The notes: a model not told the origin generated them from the sequence alone. 64,000 nucleotides of DNA from Phytohabitans houttuyneae (GCF_011764425.1 NZ_BLPF01000003.1:186001-250000); one strand, 5' to 3'. Positions 25,557 through 34,993 are shown, numbered from the stretch's first letter. Numbers and translations: made by a program.

Positions 25557-27173
25557 TCACGCCCGGAACGAGGCCCGCGGGGACCGGTCGTCCGGGCCGG
25601 ACGGCACCGGGGCGCCCGGGCAGCCGCCGTCGATGCGGCCGGTGTCGAAGAACGCCACGACGTCGGCGGCGCAGGCCGGCTCCAGCGGGGCCGAGCCGTG
25701 CACGTCGTCGTCCACTGTGTACACCCGGCCGCCGACGATGGACCTGGTCTGCAGCGTCCACTCGTACGGCGACGGGGTCTCGTAGCGGTGCCCGGACAGC
25801 ACCAGCGAGCCGCCGCCGGGGCGGAGCTGGACGGTCTGCACCGGCAGCGGCCAGCCGGCGCAGCCGCCGGAGAAGCCGCCCGACCGCCCGGTCAGCGGGT
25901 TGTCGGCGAGGCGCCGCTGGTACGACTCCCACGCCGCGGCGAAGTCGAGGCGGCTCGGGTCCTCGTTGCAGAAGGCCGCGCGGTTCATCGTCGGGTTGAA
26001 CCGCTCCGGCAGGTCGGCCGGCGGCTCGGACGGCGGCGGCTCGGCCGGCCCGCCGCCGAGCACCTCCTTGACCGTCGGCGGCGCGGTCGGTCCGGTCGCG
26101 TCGCGCAGCTCGGCCAGCACCGTGGCGGCCACCGGCCAGATCTCAGCGCCCTGTGCCGCGGAGAGGGCCACGATCGAGCCGTCGACCGGCAGGTCGAGGT
26201 CGGTGAAGCGGCGCGGGTTGGCGTCGTAGTCGGCGCGGAGCGCGATGATCGCGGCCCGTACCTGGTCGGCCGTGGTGCCGAACCCGTACGTGCCGTGGTG
26301 CCGCGCGATCCACGCGGCCATCCGCAGCGCGTTGCGCTCGGCCGCCGCGGCGCGCCCGTCCTCGAACGCGGGGATGCTGAAGCGGGGGATCGCGACGCTG
26401 TCCAGGAACATGCGGTCGACGCGGTCGGGGTGCAGGCTGCGGTACACGACGCCGAGCCAGGTACCCCACGAGACGCCCAGGAAGCTCAGCTTCCGCTCGC
26501 CCAGCGCGGCGCGGACGCGGTCGAGGTCGTGTGCCACGTTCGCGGTGGTGAGCTGGCCGAGGAAGGCGGTATCCGACCGGCCGCAGGCGGCGTTGGCGGC
26601 CACCTCCAGGTCGTAGAGCTGCCGGGCCGCGGCCTCGGTGATCGGGCCGACCGGGCGCTCGCCGGGACCTCCGTCCGGCGGTGGGCAGTCCACTGTGGTG
26701 CTGTAGCCGACGCCGCGCGGGTCGAAGCCGATCAGGTCGTACCGCTCGTTGAGGCCCGCGATGGCGTCGCTCATGGTCAGCAGCTCGACCGGCATCAGGT
26801 ACCCGCTGCCGCCCGGCCCACCCGGGTTGAGCGCGAGGCTGCCCAGCCGGCGCGCCTGGTCCTGTGCCTTGAGCCGGGTGACGGCGACCGTGATCTGGCG
26901 GCCCTTCGGCCGGCGGTAATCGAGCGGGACGCTGACCGTGCCGCACTCCAGCCGGGCCAGCAGCTGCTTGAACCGCTCCAGCGCCCGCGGCGGCGCCATC
27001 GCCTCGAGCGCCTCGTCGGAGTAGGCGGGGCAGGGCTTCCAGTCGGCCGTCGAGGGTGTGCGCTGCGCGGCGGCGGCCGGCGCGGCCGGGACCAGCCCGA
27101 GCCCGGTGACCACCGCCACCGCGGCCGCGCAGAGGCGGGACGCGCGGCCGGTCGGCGACTCGTGTCGAGTCAT
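25557..27173 (-). CDS. Secreted alpha/beta hydrolase of the tripeptidyl-aminopeptidase (TAP) type
   Basis: 538 residues with a signal peptide ending PAAAAQ. The oxyanion/GGPGGSG motif (LALNPGGPGGSGYL), FDPRGVGYST and the nucleophile elbow FLGVSWGTWLG are typical of the SlpD/TAP family of S33 peptidases. The C-terminal TAP domain supplies the histidine (DDDVHGSAPL). The usual acid motif before TPYE is altered to GHRYETPSPYE, so the third catalytic residue is uncertain. It lies upstream of, and on the same strand as, the inactive protease homologue. Confidence 0.85.
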   Translation of the reverse strand: MTRHESPTGRASRLCAAAVAVVTGLGLVPAAPAAAAQRTPSTADWKPCPAYSDEALEAMAPPRALERFKQLLARLECGTVSVPLDYRRPKGRQITVAVTRLKAQDQARRLGSLALNPGGPGGSGYLMPVELLTMSDAIAGLNERYDLIGFDPRGVGYSTTVDCPPPDGGPGERPVGPITEAAARQLYDLEVAANAACGRSDTAFLGQLTTANVAHDLDRVRAALGERKLSFLGVSWGTWLGVVYRSLHPDRVDRMFLDSVAIPRFSIPAFEDGRAAAAERNALRMAAWIARHHGTYGFGTTADQVRAAIIALRADYDANPRRFTDLDLPVDGSIVALSAAQGAEIWPVAATVLAELRDATGPTAPPTVKEVLGGGPAEPPPSEPPADLPERFNPTMNRAAFCNEDPSRLDFAAAWESYQRRLADNPLTGRSGGFSGGCAGWPLPVQTVQLRPGGGSLVLSGHRYETPSPYEWTLQTRSIVGGRVYTVDDDVHGSAPLEPACAADVVAFFDTGRIDGGCPGAPVPSGPDDRSPRASFRA

Positions 27174-27210
27174 TCAGGGACCTCCAACTCTCCTGCGAAA
27201 AGGACCGGAG

Positions 27211-27255
27211 ATGGACGCGCTGAATTACATCGACCCGCGTGTACGCGCGGCGTAA
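27211..27255 (+). CDS. Possible 14-residue leader or micro-peptide
   Basis: A short frame MDALNYIDPRVRAA follows AAAAGGACCGGAG, a strong ribosome site. It lies in the 145-base divergent region between the TAP-like hydrolase and the S66 peptidase. It could be a leader peptide for the S66 gene, starting 64 bases before it, or chance. Confidence 0.35.
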   Translation: MDALNYIDPRVRAA

Positions 27256-27318
27256 GCGGAAACGGTGACGCGCAAATGACATCGCCGCAAAACACCACCG
27301 CCGGTACCCTGCCTTGGC

Positions 27319-28371
27319 ATGGGGGACAACGTGAATCCGCTGCTGGCGCCGGCGCTGCGGCCCGGCGACGTCATCGCCGTCGTCTCGCCCGCGTGGGGCG
27401 GGGTCGGCGAGCTGCCGGCGGCGACCGGGCGCGGCGTGGCGGTGCTCGAAGGACTCGGCTACAAGGTGCGCGTGATGCCGCACGCCGCCGGCCGCTCACA
27501 GTGGGAGTGGGTCTCCGGCAGCGCCGAGGAGCGGGCCGAGGACCTGCTGGCCGCGTTCGCCGACCCGGAGGTGCGCGGGATCGTCTGCGGCATCGGCGGT
27601 GACCATTCCGCGCAGCTGCTGCCGCTGCTGGACATGGATTTGATCGCCGCCAACCCGACGGTCTTCTGCGGCTACTCCGACATCACGTCGCTGCACCACG
27701 GCATCCACCGCGCGACCGGCCTGGTGACGTTCTACGGCCCGGCGCTGATCCCGCAGTGGGGCGCGGTCGGCGGCCCGTTCGGGTACACGGTGGATCATTT
27801 CCAGGCGGTCGCCGGCCGGGCCGAGGCGGCCGGTGCGCTGCCCCGCGCGGACGTCGAGGTGCACGACGGCGACTTCGACGCCGCGGAGGCCACCGGCACG
27901 CCCCTGCGCCGCAGCCCGTCACGACCCCGCGAGGTGCTGCGCGCCGGCCGGGGCACCGGCCCGCTGCTGGCCGCCTGCCTGCCCAGCGCCCGCCACCTGC
28001 TGGGCACGCCGTGGCAGCCGGACTACCGCGGGCGGGTCCTGGTGCTGGAGACGCCCGAGCCGCCGTACGACCTGGCGCAGGCCGACGCCGACCTCACCCA
28101 CCTGCGCAACGCCGGCGGCCTGGACAGCCTCGCCGCGCTGGTGCTGTGCCGGCCGTACCGGTTCACCGCCGCCGACACCGACCGCCTGCACCAGCTCGTG
28201 CTGGAGCACGTGGCCGGCCACGACTACCCGGTGCTGGCGCGGGTCGAGGGCGGCCACACCGACCCGCTGCCGACGTTTCCGCTCGGCGTGCGGTCCACAG
28301 TCGACGGAGATGAGCTGCTGTTCGAGGAGCCGGCGGTCGTTACGGGCGGGCCCGGCCCAGGTGGGAGCTGA
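27319..28371 (+). CDS. S66-family LD-carboxypeptidase/MccF-like peptidase
   Basis: 350 residues. S66 marks are LRPGDVIAVVSPAWGG at the N-terminus, the nucleophile segment GIVCGIGGDHSAQLLPLLD, FCGYSDITSLH and TFYGPAL, a Glu in VLVLETPEPPYD, and the C-terminal histidine in EGGHTDPLPTFPLG. Members cleave LD-peptide bonds in murein tripeptide-D-Ala or inactivate microcin C-like peptide-nucleotides; the sequence does not decide between these. Its 3' end overlaps the convergent TPR gene by 32 bases. Confidence 0.88.
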   Translation: MGDNVNPLLAPALRPGDVIAVVSPAWGGVGELPAATGRGVAVLEGLGYKVRVMPHAAGRSQWEWVSGSAEERAEDLLAAFADPEVRGIVCGIGGDHSAQLLPLLDMDLIAANPTVFCGYSDITSLHHGIHRATGLVTFYGPALIPQWGAVGGPFGYTVDHFQAVAGRAEAAGALPRADVEVHDGDFDAAEATGTPLRRSPSRPREVLRAGRGTGPLLAACLPSARHLLGTPWQPDYRGRVLVLETPEPPYDLAQADADLTHLRNAGGLDSLAALVLCRPYRFTAADTDRLHQLVLEHVAGHDYPVLARVEGGHTDPLPTFPLGVRSTVDGDELLFEEPAVVTGGPGPGGS

Positions 28372-28741
28372 CCCGGTCGACGGCGGTGCCGTACTCGGGG
28401 ACCTGGGCCATCGCGGCGGCGAGCCGGAGGTGGGGGAGCGCCTCGGTGGGGCGGTTGAGGCGCTCCAGGGTGCGGCCGAGCAGGTGGTGGCTGTAGTGGT
28501 CGGTGGGGTCGCGCTCGACAAGCACGCGCAGCTCCGCCTGGGCACGGTTGAGCTGAGCCGACGCGTAGTAGGCCAGGGCCAGCTGCAGCCGCGCCTCGGC
28601 GTTGGCCGGCTCGGCCGTCACGATGGGTGCCAGGAGGCGGGCGGCGTCGCCCGGGAGGCCCATCTCCAGGTACAGGAGGGCCTGCCGGTACTGCTCGAGC
28701 ATGTTCACGAGGTGGGTCAACGCGCGGGCGACCGCCGGCAT
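28340..28741 (-). CDS. Small tetratricopeptide-repeat protein
   Basis: 133 residues (or 120 if the ATG at 28702 is used) made of about three TPRs: YRQALLYLEMGLPGDAARLL, AEARLQLALAYYASAQLNRA and DHYSHHLLGRTLERLNRPTE. Close homologues are widespread in actinobacteria next to varied genes, with no known role. No signal peptide or membrane helix. Confidence 0.8.
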   Translation of the reverse strand: MPAVARALTHLVNMLEQYRQALLYLEMGLPGDAARLLAPIVTAEPANAEARLQLALAYYASAQLNRAQAELRVLVERDPTDHYSHHLLGRTLERLNRPTEALPHLRLAAAMAQVPEYGTAVDRVSSHLGRARP

Positions 28742-28779
28742 TCCGGCCCGGTCCGCCGCGGCGGGTAGCCTGGCTGGAC

Positions 28780-29163
28780 ATGAGCGCCCTGGACCGCCTC
28801 GCGGACGAGAGCTACGTGTTGCTGACGACGTTCCGCAAGGATGGGCGGGCGGTGGCCACCCCGGTCTGGTCCGTCCGCGACGGTGACGCCCTCGCGGTGT
28901 GGAGCGTCGCGGACGCCGGCAAGGTCAAGCGCATCCGGCGCAGCGGGGCGGTGACCGTCGCGCCGTGTGACTTCCGGGGCAACCCGCGCGGTGACGCGGT
29001 GTCCGGGCACGCCACGCTGACCGGTTCGGCACACGCGGACGAGCACATCCGCCGGCTGATGGCCCGCAAGTACGGGCTGGTCGGCCGGATCACCATGCTG
29101 GGCAGCCGCATCCGCCGGGGCCGCGACGGCACGGTGGGCATCCGGATCACGTTCGAGGCCTAG
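28780..29163 (+). CDS. PPOX-class F420-dependent oxidoreductase
   Basis: 127 residues of the split-barrel flavin/deazaflavin fold: YVLLTTFRKDGRAVATPVWS, AVWSVADAGKVKRIRRSGAV and VAPCDFRGNPRGD are typical of actinobacterial F420-binding members. It could reduce or bind F420, FMN or heme breakdown products; the substrate is unknown. The ATG at 28780 is divergent from the TPR gene with 38 bases between. Confidence 0.82.
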   Translation: MSALDRLADESYVLLTTFRKDGRAVATPVWSVRDGDALAVWSVADAGKVKRIRRSGAVTVAPCDFRGNPRGDAVSGHATLTGSAHADEHIRRLMARKYGLVGRITMLGSRIRRGRDGTVGIRITFEA

Positions 29164-29213
29164 GCCCGGCTCGTGGGCCAGCGGGCGGCCCACGAGCCGG
29201 TGCGTGGGTCCAC

Positions 29214-30293
29214 TCAGGACAGGAAGCTGCCGTACGGTCCGCTCAGGATGCGGTCCTTCTGCGCCTGGCTGAAGTGGGTGTTGGGGTAGTTGTAGAACGA
29301 GGCGGACATCGGTGTGCCGTCCGTCGAGGTGGAGTCCGGCAGGCCGAACGCGTGGCCGAGCTCGTGCACCATGCCGCCGTACCAGCGGTTCATGGTGCCG
29401 CCGATGCCGGCCGCGCCGTCGGCGTCGTGACCGCTCAGGATCACCCAGCCGCCGCCGCCACCGCCGCCGGAGCAGGACGCCTCGGCGCTGATCTCACCCA
29501 CGTTGATCCAGCGGGTGTCCGGCGCGCGCAGGGAGAGCTTGCGCATCAGCTCCTGTTGCATGTTGAAGACCACCCACCAGTAGCACTCGTTGCCGTTCGG
29601 GGTGTTCTCGTACCAGGCGCGCGGGTGGTCGCCGTTGACCACCTCCACCACCGGGTTGTTCAGCGTGAACGTCCGTCCCAGCTCCTGCCGGTAGTAGCGC
29701 TGCGCCTCGCGCATCACGTTCGCGATGCCGTCCGGGTACCGCTGGTCGTAGGCGACGTCCGTGGGCTTGAGCCAGTACACGCGGACGGTGCGCTGCGGCG
29801 GCACCCCGCCCGGCGGCGGCGTGGTCGGCGCGGCGGTGGTCGGCGCGACGGTCGGCGAGGTGGTGGGTCCGACCGAGCCGGTGCAGGTGACGCCGTTGAG
29901 CGTGAAGCTCGTGGGCACCGGGTTCGCGGAGTTGTTCCAGCCGCCGTTGAAGCCGAACCCGGCGCTGCCGTTTGTCGGCAGGCTCCCGTTCCAGCCGGCG
30001 TTGACCGCGGTGACCGTGCTTCCGCTCTGCGTCACGGTGGCGTTCCAGGCCTGGGACACGCTCTGCCCGGCCGTGAACGACCACCGCAGCGTCCAGCCGG
30101 ATACGGGGTCGCCGATGTTCGTGACGTTGACGTTGGCGGTGAAGCCGCCGGACCACTGCGAGCCGATCGTGTACGCGACACGGCAGCCCGCCGCGGCCGC
30201 GTAGCCGGCCGTCGTGGTGGCCGCCGCGACAACCGCGAGCGTGGCGGCCAGGGCGGCGGCGAACAGCCGGGTTCGGGGTGGTCGTCGGTGCAT
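29214..30293 (-). CDS. Secreted CBM2-metalloprotease
   Basis: 359 residues from the ATG at 30293, behind GGAGGAGACGCGC. A signal peptide (TAGYAAAA) is followed by a CBM2 cellulose/chitin-binding domain (CRVAYTIGSQWSGGFTANVN to NGVTCTG, bracketed by two cysteines) and a Pro/Thr linker. The C-terminal half is a zinc metalloprotease-like domain with HELGHAFGLPDS (HExxHxxGxxD), like snapalysin-type or Pro-rich surface metalloproteases. A glycine run (GGGGGGG) sits just before the active-site strand. It is probably exported and attached to polysaccharide; the substrate is unknown. Confidence 0.88.
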   Translation of the reverse strand: MHRRPPRTRLFAAALAATLAVVAAATTTAGYAAAAGCRVAYTIGSQWSGGFTANVNVTNIGDPVSGWTLRWSFTAGQSVSQAWNATVTQSGSTVTAVNAGWNGSLPTNGSAGFGFNGGWNNSANPVPTSFTLNGVTCTGSVGPTTSPTVAPTTAAPTTPPPGGVPPQRTVRVYWLKPTDVAYDQRYPDGIANVMREAQRYYRQELGRTFTLNNPVVEVVNGDHPRAWYENTPNGNECYWWVVFNMQQELMRKLSLRAPDTRWINVGEISAEASCSGGGGGGGWVILSGHDADGAAGIGGTMNRWYGGMVHELGHAFGLPDSTSTDGTPMSASFYNYPNTHFSQAQKDRILSGPYGSFLS

Positions 30294-30498
30294 GCGCGTC
30301 TCCTCCGGGGGAACGGCCGGCGCGGGGAGGCCGCCGGCGCGGCGGGAATGCCTCACGCCCCGCCCGGTGACGCGAAGTGACCAGGGCCGATGATCCCTCA
30401 CGAGTAGATGACTGTCAATCCGTGGGGCGGTGGCTGAGTATCGGGGCTGAGTACGGGCACTCTGGGCCGGGGTGGGACCGCGTTGGCAGGATGCGCGT

Positions 30499-33400
30499 AT
30501 GACGACGTACCCGTGTCCGGTGTGCGGAGCACCCGCGGACCTCACCGCGGGCTGTGGCGGCTGCGGTCGGGCGCCCGACCCGGACGCCGCCGAGGTGATG
30601 CGCCTGAACGCGGAGCTGGGTGCGCTCGGGCCGCGGGTGCGGGAGGCGCTGGCCGGGTACCAGGCGCTCGCCGCAGAGTTCCACGCCGCCCAGCGGCGCC
30701 GCGACGTGCTGGCCGTGCGGGTGCGGCAGGCGGCGGCGTACGCGCGGGCCGGTACGGCCGGAGTGCCACCCGGAGCGCCACCTGAGGCGCCCGCGGCCGT
30801 CCCGCCGCGGGAGCGCGCGGCCGGGCCCGAGGCGCGTCCGGTCACCGTGCAAAACCTGCTCTTCGTGCTCGGTGGCCTGCTGGTGGGCGCGGCGGCGGTC
30901 GTGTTCACCGGAGTGGCGTGGGCGACGTACGGCGCGGTCGGCCGCTCGCTCGCCCTCGGTGTGGTGACGCTGCTCGCGCTCGCCGTGCCGCCGCTGGCCG
31001 TGCGGCGGGGGCTGCGCGGCACGGCGGAGACGTTCGCGGCGATCGCGATGCTGCTCGTGGTGCTGGACGGGTACGGCGCCTGGTACGTCGACCTGTTCGG
31101 GCTCGGCGCGGTGCCGGGCGCCGGCTACGCGGCCGGGGTCTGCGCGGTCACCGCGGCCGCCGGCGTGGGGTACGGGCTGGCGACCGGGCTGTCCGCGCCC
31201 CGGTTCGCCGCGCTCGTCGCGATCCAGCCGGCGGCGCCCCTGCTGGCCGCCGAGTGGGAGGCGGGCATGCGCGGCTGGTCGCTGGCCTTCACGGTGGCGG
31301 CGGTCGCGAACCTCGCGGTCGTCCGCCTCGCCGGCCGGCAGCTGCGGGTGGCGGCCTGGGTCGTGTACGGGTGCGCGCAGGTGCTCTCGGGGGTGTGCGC
31401 CCTCTACGCGCTGCTCACGCCGGGGCCGGTGGCGTGGGTGGCGGTCGTCGGCGTGCCGGCGCTGCTGTCCGCGGCCACGCTGCTGGCGGCCGGGCGGCTC
31501 ACCGGCCGGGTGCCGCTGCGAGCGGTAGGTGCGGCGCTTGCCGCGCTCGCGGTCGGCGGCGCGGTCGTGCGGCCGTTCGCCCAGCTCACGCCCTCGGTCT
31601 TTCTGGCGGTGGCGGCCGCGACCGTGCTCGCGCTGGGCGCCGCCGCGGCCGTGGTGGGCTCCCGGATCGCCGCCGAGCCGGAGGCGGTCGGTGCGCGGAT
31701 CGGTGCGGTGGTCGCGGCCGCGCTGCTGGCGCCGTTCGCAGTGGGGATGGCCGCCGCCAACGCGGTCGGCAGCCTGGCCGCGTCGCTGCCGGCCTGGCGG
31801 GGCGGGTCGGGGACCGGCGCGCCGTTCGACTGGCAGGTGCCGGTCGCGGTGGCGCTCGGCACGGCGGCTTTGGCGCTCGCGGCACCGGCCGGCTGGCGGC
31901 GGGGGCTCGCCGTCGCGGGCGGGACGGTCACGCTGCTCGGGCTGCCGGTGCCGTGGTGGGCGCTGGTGCCGCTGGAGCTGTCCGCCGCGGCGTTGCTCGT
32001 GCTCGCCCCGGGCCACGGTGCCGCGCTGTCCCGCCGCGTGGCGGCGGTCGCCGGGCCGGCCGCCGCGGTGCTCGCCGCCCACGCGGTGGCGGTGAGCCTG
32101 ATCCGGCCGTGGCCGGCCACCGCCGCGCTGGGCGCGCTCGCCGCGATCGGTGTGGCCGCCCTCGCCACCGGGGAACGGACCGCGGCCGGCGAACCCGCGA
32201 CGGCCACCGGCGCGGACGTCGTACGGCGGGTCGCGTTCGCCGCCGGGCTCGCCGCCTGGCCGGCCGCGGCCGCGTGCGCGGTGTTCGCGTCCGGTGTGGA
32301 CCAGCCGTGGCCGGCGCGCGCCGGGCTGGTCGCCGCCGCGCTGCTCCTGCTGCCGGTCGCGGTGCTCGGCGCCCGGCCGGTGCGTCCCTACGCGGTCGCC
32401 GCGCTGGCTGTCGCGGTCACCGGTGCCACGCTGTGGCCGGACCGGGCGGGCGTGGGCGACCCGACAGGTCTCTACCCGGCGCTGGGGCTGCTGGTGCTGG
32501 CCGCCGGGTACCGGGCGGTGCGCCCGTCCGGCCGGGTGTCGCTGGCCGCCGCGACAGCGCTGCACGGGGTGGTGTTGCTGGTCGTCCTCATTCCACTGTC
32601 CTATGTGCTCTTCGTCAAGCCGTACCGGTGGCTGGGCGAGGCGTGGACCGGGGTGCCCGGCGAGGCGTACGCGCTGCCGGGCGGCGGGCCGGTCGCCGTG
32701 CTGCTGCTCGCCGCCGCGCTCGCGATGGTCGGCCGGTACGCCGCGTCCGCCGTCACCGGGCTTGCCGGCCTCGTCGCGGTGGCCGCCGCCGCGCAGGTGC
32801 CGTGGCCGCTGGTGCCGGCCGCGCTGCTCGCGCTCGGCACCGCGCTCGTCCTGGCGGTCACGGTCCGGGACGGCGGCCGCGTGTGGGGCGTACCCGTCGG
32901 ATGCCTGATGGCCGCGCCCGGACTCGCCGGCCTGCTGCCGACGGAGGCCGCCACGCTCGGTGGCCTGGGATTCGTGGTCGTGGCCGCGGCGGTCGTGGGG
33001 GCGGCCGGCGCGACCTCGGCCGTGCGCATCGGCGGCTGGCTCGCCGCCGCGGTGTCGGGCGGCGCGCTCGCGGTGACCTCGACGCTGGCGGCCGGGCTGC
33101 CGTTGGGGCGCGCCGCGTACCCCGTGCTCGCGGTGGCGGCCGCCGCCCTGGGCCTTGCCGCGCTGCTGCGGCGCCGGCCCGCGAAGGCCGTCGAGCGGGT
33201 GGCTGTCGACGCCGCCGCGTACGCGACCGCCGCCGTCGCGCTGCTGCTCACCATCGGCGACGCGCGGCACGCCGCCGCCCTCTGCACGCTGTGGGCGGCC
33301 GCGGTCGCGGCGCGGGCCGTCGCACCCGGCGAGACCGCCCGCCGGCCGCTCGCGCTGGTCGCTGGTGCGAGCGTGCTGCTGGCCTGGTGGCTGCTGCTGG

Positions 33401-33840
33401 GTGCGGAGCGGGTGGCGCTGACCGAGGCGTACACGCTGCCGGCCGCCGTCCTCGCGCTCGCCGCCGGCCACCTCGCCCTGCGCGGCCGGCCGGGAATCGG
33501 CAGCTGGGTGGCGTACGCGCCGGGGCTGGGCGTCGCGCTGCTGCCCAGCCTCGCGTCGATCCTCGTCGCCGAGGGTCAGGGGGTACGCCGCCTGCTGCTC
33601 GGGCTCGGCGCGCTGCTGGCGGTGCTGGGCGGCGCGTACGAGAAGCGGCAGGCGCCGCTCGTCGTGGGCGGGGCGGTGCTGGTCGTGGTGGCGCTGCACG
33701 AGGTGCTGGTGTGGGACCTGCTGCCGCGCTGGGCGTACCTGGCGATCGGCGGCCTCGTGCTGATCGCGGTCGCGATGACCTACGAACGGCGGCTGCGCGA
33801 CCTGCGCCGGCTGCGCGGGGCGATCGCGCGCATGACGTAG
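30499..33840 (+). CDS. SCO7613-like giant polytopic membrane protein
   Basis: 1113 residues. The N-terminus is a zinc ribbon (CPVCGAPADLTAGCGGCG), followed by a helical cytoplasmic segment and about 30 transmembrane helices of Ala/Val/Leu/Gly composition from residue about 115 to the end. This matches the actinobacterial 'SCO7613 C-terminal domain-containing membrane protein' family, whose function is unknown. It is monocistronic, ending 45 bases before the arsR-type gene. The start at 30499 puts the zinc ribbon at the N-terminus. Confidence 0.88.
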   Translation: MTTYPCPVCGAPADLTAGCGGCGRAPDPDAAEVMRLNAELGALGPRVREALAGYQALAAEFHAAQRRRDVLAVRVRQAAAYARAGTAGVPPGAPPEAPAAVPPRERAAGPEARPVTVQNLLFVLGGLLVGAAAVVFTGVAWATYGAVGRSLALGVVTLLALAVPPLAVRRGLRGTAETFAAIAMLLVVLDGYGAWYVDLFGLGAVPGAGYAAGVCAVTAAAGVGYGLATGLSAPRFAALVAIQPAAPLLAAEWEAGMRGWSLAFTVAAVANLAVVRLAGRQLRVAAWVVYGCAQVLSGVCALYALLTPGPVAWVAVVGVPALLSAATLLAAGRLTGRVPLRAVGAALAALAVGGAVVRPFAQLTPSVFLAVAAATVLALGAAAAVVGSRIAAEPEAVGARIGAVVAAALLAPFAVGMAAANAVGSLAASLPAWRGGSGTGAPFDWQVPVAVALGTAALALAAPAGWRRGLAVAGGTVTLLGLPVPWWALVPLELSAAALLVLAPGHGAALSRRVAAVAGPAAAVLAAHAVAVSLIRPWPATAALGALAAIGVAALATGERTAAGEPATATGADVVRRVAFAAGLAAWPAAAACAVFASGVDQPWPARAGLVAAALLLLPVAVLGARPVRPYAVAALAVAVTGATLWPDRAGVGDPTGLYPALGLLVLAAGYRAVRPSGRVSLAAATALHGVVLLVVLIPLSYVLFVKPYRWLGEAWTGVPGEAYALPGGGPVAVLLLAAALAMVGRYAASAVTGLAGLVAVAAAAQVPWPLVPAALLALGTALVLAVTVRDGGRVWGVPVGCLMAAPGLAGLLPTEAATLGGLGFVVVAAAVVGAAGATSAVRIGGWLAAAVSGGALAVTSTLAAGLPLGRAAYPVLAVAAAALGLAALLRRRPAKAVERVAVDAAAYATAAVALLLTIGDARHAAALCTLWAAAVAARAVAPGETARRPLALVAGASVLLAWWLLLGAERVALTEAYTLPAAVLALAAGHLALRGRPGIGSWVAYAPGLGVALLPSLASILVAEGQGVRRLLLGLGALLAVLGGAYEKRQAPLVVGGAVLVVVALHEVLVWDLLPRWAYLAIGGLVLIAVAMTYERRLRDLRRLRGAIARMT

Positions 33841-33855
33841 GACCCTGGTAGATCT

Positions 33856-33871
33856 ATCAAACCGGTTTGAT
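33856..33871. promoter_or_regulatory. Perfect 16-bp palindrome, probable ArsR operator
   Basis: ATCAAACCGGTTTGAT is an uninterrupted palindrome 15 bases before the start codon of the ArsR-ArsC fusion. Its length, place and AT-rich arms fit an autoregulatory ArsR site. Confidence 0.8.
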
Positions 33872-33885
33872 GTATCGTCCGGGGT

Positions 33886-34608
33886 GTGGACGAGGTGCCG
33901 CCGGAGTTTCTCGGGTTGGCGGGGCATCCGGTGCGGTGGCGACTGCTGACCGCGCTGGCCCGCAGCGACCGGCAGGTGCACGAGCTGTCCGATCTGGTCG
34001 GCGAGCCGCAAAACCTCGTCTCGTACCATCTGGCGCGGCTGCGCACCGCGGGGCTGGTGTCTGTGCGGCGCAGCGCCGCCGACGGCCGGGTGGTGTTCTA
34101 CGCGCTCGACCTGGCCCGCTGCGGCGAGCTGCTCTCCGCGGCGGGCGCCGCGCTGCACCCGGCGCTCGCGCTGGTCCCGCCACCGCCGCCGCCGGGTGAC
34201 GGCCCGGGGGACGCGGTCCTTTTCCTGTGTACCGGCAACAGCGCCCGCTCCCAGATCGCCGAGGCGCTGCTGCGGCGGGCCCGGCCGCGGCTGGCCGTGT
34301 TCAGCGCGGGCAGCCACCCCAAGCCGCTGCACCCGCAGGCGGTGCGGGTGATGTCCGAGCGAGGGCTGGACACCTCGGGGCTGCGGAGCAAGCACCTCGA
34401 CGAGTTCGCCGGGCGGCGGCTCGGACACGTGGTCACGCTCTGCGACAAGGTCCGCCTCGTCGCGCCCGACTTCCCGGGCGACCCGGAGCGCGTCCACTGG
34501 AGCATCCCGGACCCGGCCGGCGCCGGGGACGGGGCGGCCGCGTTCGCGCGCACGGCCGACGAGCTGAGCGTCCGGATCCACTACCTGCTGCATCGCATGG
34601 AGGCCTGA
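33886..34608 (+). CDS. ArsR-arsenate reductase fusion protein
   Basis: 240 residues. Residues 1-95 are an ArsR winged helix (LAGHPVRWRLLTALARSDRQ, NLVSYHLARLRTAGLV). After a proline-rich linker (PPPPPPG) comes a low-molecular-weight phosphatase domain of the thioredoxin-coupled ArsC type with the catalytic loop LFLCTGNSARSQ (Cx5R), then VVTLCDKV and HWSIPDPA. Fusions of this kind couple arsenic sensing with reduction of arsenate. A perfect palindrome upstream supports autoregulation. The GTG start at 33886 follows a GGGG stretch. VOC and chromate-transporter genes follow in the same unit. Confidence 0.92.
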   Translation: MDEVPPEFLGLAGHPVRWRLLTALARSDRQVHELSDLVGEPQNLVSYHLARLRTAGLVSVRRSAADGRVVFYALDLARCGELLSAAGAALHPALALVPPPPPPGDGPGDAVLFLCTGNSARSQIAEALLRRARPRLAVFSAGSHPKPLHPQAVRVMSERGLDTSGLRSKHLDEFAGRRLGHVVTLCDKVRLVAPDFPGDPERVHWSIPDPAGAGDGAAAFARTADELSVRIHYLLHRMEA

Positions 34609-34609
34609 G

Positions 34610-34993
34610 ATGTCCACGCCCATCGACGACGACGTCTACGTCCGCTACCTCGTCGACGACGTGCCCGCCGCGGTCGACTTCTACACCAAGCACCTGGGTT
34701 TCACGGTGCGGGCGAGCTTCCCGCCGTTCGCCGACGTGTCCCGGGGGCACCTGCGGCTGCTGCTGTCCGGGCCGGCCAGCTCGGCCGGGCGCGCGCTGCC
34801 GGACGGCAGCCAGCCCGGGCCCGGCGGGTGGAACAGGATCCATTTGCGGGTGCCCGACATCGCCGCCGAGGTGGCCCGGCTCCGCGCGGCGGGGCTGACC
34901 TTCCGCAGCGAGGTGATCAGCGGGCCGGGCGGGCAGCAGATCGTCTTCGACGACCCGTCCGGCAACCCGGTCGAGCTGTTCCAGCCGGCGTGA
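34610..34993 (+). CDS. VOC (glyoxalase/dioxygenase fold) protein
   Basis: 127 residues with the VOC fold: VRYLVDDVPAAVDFYTKHLG, the RIHLRVPDIAAEVARLRAAG second half and FDDPSGNPVELFQP at the end. It lies one base after the ArsR-ArsC stop, so it is co-transcribed. ArsI (C-As lyase) is a VOC enzyme of arsenic operons but needs cysteines, and this protein has none. It is better seen as a VOC protein of unknown substrate. Confidence 0.88.
   Translation: MSTPIDDDVYVRYLVDDVPAAVDFYTKHLGFTVRASFPPFADVSRGHLRLLLSGPASSAGRALPDGSQPGPGGWNRIHLRVPDIAAEVARLRAAGLTFRSEVISGPGGQQIVFDDPSGNPVELFQPA

Noticed and set aside
30415-34623. A 1402-residue open frame on the minus strand
   Set aside because: It is antisense to the SCO7613-like gene and the ArsR-ArsC gene, is dominated by Arg/Gly/His/Gln and shows no domain. 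It is a product of high GC at third positions.
34610-34993. ArsI C-As lyase in the arsenic unit
   Set aside because: The VOC protein has no cysteine, whereas ArsI needs a cysteine set to bind trivalent organoarsenicals.
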